Below, piece after piece: positions 63,128-64,000 of a stretch of 64,000 nt of DNA. The position numbers and the translations under genes are program-made. The first letter of the stretch is position 1. Every line of letters starts with the position of its first letter. This DNA comes from Rhodospirillaceae bacterium (lineage in GTDB: Bacteria; Pseudomonadota; Alphaproteobacteria; Rhodospirillales; Rhodospirillaceae), in contig JAPKDQ010000002.1 of NCBI GenBank assembly GCA_028822445.1, positions 62,001 to 126,000 of the forward strand, written 5' to 3'. The notes below the pieces were generated by a model. It was not told the DNA's origin. It saw only the letters and a program-made list of their open reading frames with translations, and searched no databases.

Positions 63128-63967
63128 TCAGACTTCCGCCTCAGCTTTGACCGTGTTGGACAACGTTCCAACATGCTCAATCTCAATATCAATGCTGTCG
63201 CCGGACTTAAGCCATAGAGGCGGTGTGCGTCCAGCCCCGACACCAGCCGGCGTGCCCGTCGCAAGCACATCTCCGGGTTCGAGATGCGTAAAACCAGATA
63301 TATAAGAAATAAGAAAGGGAACCGTAAAAATCATATCCTGCGTTGAGGCGTCCTGCATAATATCGCCATTAATGCGCGTCGTCAGATGTAAGTTTTGTGG
63401 GTCTGGTATTTCGCGCGCTGGAACCAGCCACGGCCCACACGCCCCAGACGAATCAAAGTTCTTGCCAGCAGTAAAAGAGTGCTTCTGATAATCCCGCACG
63501 GAGCCATCCAGAAAACAAGTATACCCGGCGACATGCTCCAGCGCCCGGTCAACATCAATATGCCGGCCGCCACGACCAATCACGACAGCCAATTCACCTT
63601 CGAAATCATACTGCTCCGAAATCATGGGCATAATGACTGATTGTTGGTGGCCAACGACAGATTGGGCAGTCCGCATAAATATATTTGGATTGCCCGCCAC
63701 TTCGCCGCCCATCTCTTTAGCGTGATCTTTGTAATTCTTGCCAACGCAGAGAATGCGGTCCGTGTCAGGAATAACCTGATGCAAAATCACGTGATCGAGA
63801 TCGACTGTCGGAGATCGCGTCTCGGCAACCTTAATAAGGTTATCGAGAGGGCCGGCGCCTAAAACAGCCTTAAGGCTAGGACCGGCATCAGACAGATCGA
63901 TAATTCCATCATCGATAACAGCACCGAACTTCACGCCTTCATTATATTCATAAGAGACAAACTTCAT
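63128..63967 (-). CDS. Fumarylacetoacetate-hydrolase family enzyme
   Basis: 279 residues, FAH superfamily (acylpyruvate hydrolases, 2-hydroxyhepta-2,4-diene-1,7-dioate isomerase, ureidoglycolate lyase). Motifs: I-L-C-V-G-K-N-Y-K-D-H-A-K-E-M, D-F-E-G-E-L-A-V-V-I-G-R, K-N-F-D-S-S-G-A-C-G-P-W and A-T-G-T-P-A-G-V-G. The acidic residues of the first two bind the metal. It probably acts late in an aromatic ring-cleavage pathway, cleaving or isomerising a C-C-bonded keto acid; this is inferred from the family. It is the last gene at the right end; its promoter lies beyond 63967 or outside the window. Confidence 0.88.
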   Translation of the reverse strand: MKFVSYEYNEGVKFGAVIDDGIIDLSDAGPSLKAVLGAGPLDNLIKVAETRSPTVDLDHVILHQVIPDTDRILCVGKNYKDHAKEMGGEVAGNPNIFMRTAQSVVGHQQSVIMPMISEQYDFEGELAVVIGRGGRHIDVDRALEHVAGYTCFLDGSVRDYQKHSFTAGKNFDSSGACGPWLVPAREIPDPQNLHLTTRINGDIMQDASTQDMIFTVPFLISYISGFTHLEPGDVLATGTPAGVGAGRTPPLWLKSGDSIDIEIEHVGTLSNTVKAEAEV

Positions 63968-64000
63968 CGGTCGTCATGAGCCTTCTATAATTAAGGGCCG

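Noticed and set aside
1-64000. CRISPR array or insertion sequence
   Set aside because: No regularly spaced repeats, transposase frame or terminal inverted repeats were seen.

Overview
The window looks like chromosomal DNA from an alphaproteobacterium of moderate GC content. The signs are an Hsp20 gene paired with a DUF1150 gene, a DinB polymerase with an N-terminal zinc ribbon, a DUF1007/NicO metal pair, aerobic CO-dehydrogenase-type genes, and many xenobiotic or aromatic catabolism families. I cannot fix the order or genus from sequence alone. There is no rRNA, CRISPR array, insertion sequence, phage gene or integrase. The only RNA gene I see is a tRNA-Arg(CCU).

Layout. 1-9.5 kb: a partial ABC exporter overlapping a ChaC gene, dinB, an orphan anti-sigma-like gene, a two-subunit sodium:solute symporter, a coxG-coxS-coxM cluster without coxL, and a DUF1499 membrane protein. 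9.6-30 kb: a dense, mostly degradative accessory region. It has a solute-binding protein coupled to an MFS transporter, then a four-gene operon of two Tat-exported flavin amine oxidases and two secreted beta-lactamase-fold proteins. After these come an MFS exporter, an IclR regulator, an alpha/beta hydrolase, two secreted SUMF1-domain proteins, a GST plus old-yellow-enzyme operon, a third beta-lactamase-fold hydrolase, a methyltransferase and a flavin monooxygenase. 30.4-35.5 kb: a TonB receptor, small secreted proteins, the tRNA, and hsp20 with its DUF1150 partner. 35.6-39 kb: two tandem 560-residue proteins, each made of two alpha/beta-hydrolase domains. 39-47 kb: a chelatase-like membrane protein, an ABC ATPase, a broken tetR with an intact operator-like palindrome, an MFS drug transporter, MscS, a proline iminopeptidase and a second methyltransferase. 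47-53.5 kb: Ni/Co export genes and an RND efflux pair. 53.6-64 kb: a patatin-like protein, an anchored dipeptide-type binding protein with two NTF2-like genes, the matching DppBCDF-type ABC genes on the other strand, and a fumarylacetoacetase-family enzyme.

The most interesting pattern is that many accessory genes come as adjacent paralogous pairs with altered catalytic residues. The two secreted beta-lactamase-fold proteins have SxxR instead of SxxK. The two double alpha/beta-hydrolase proteins have Ala and Tyr at their two nucleophile positions. The two SUMF1 proteins lack the formylglycine-generating cysteines but share a set of other cysteines. With two amine oxidases carrying a conserved MAO-like cysteine, this suggests an undescribed periplasmic amine or amide oxidation pathway and a non-canonical alpha/beta-hydrolase chemistry. 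Both are inferences from sequence. No substrate can be assigned.
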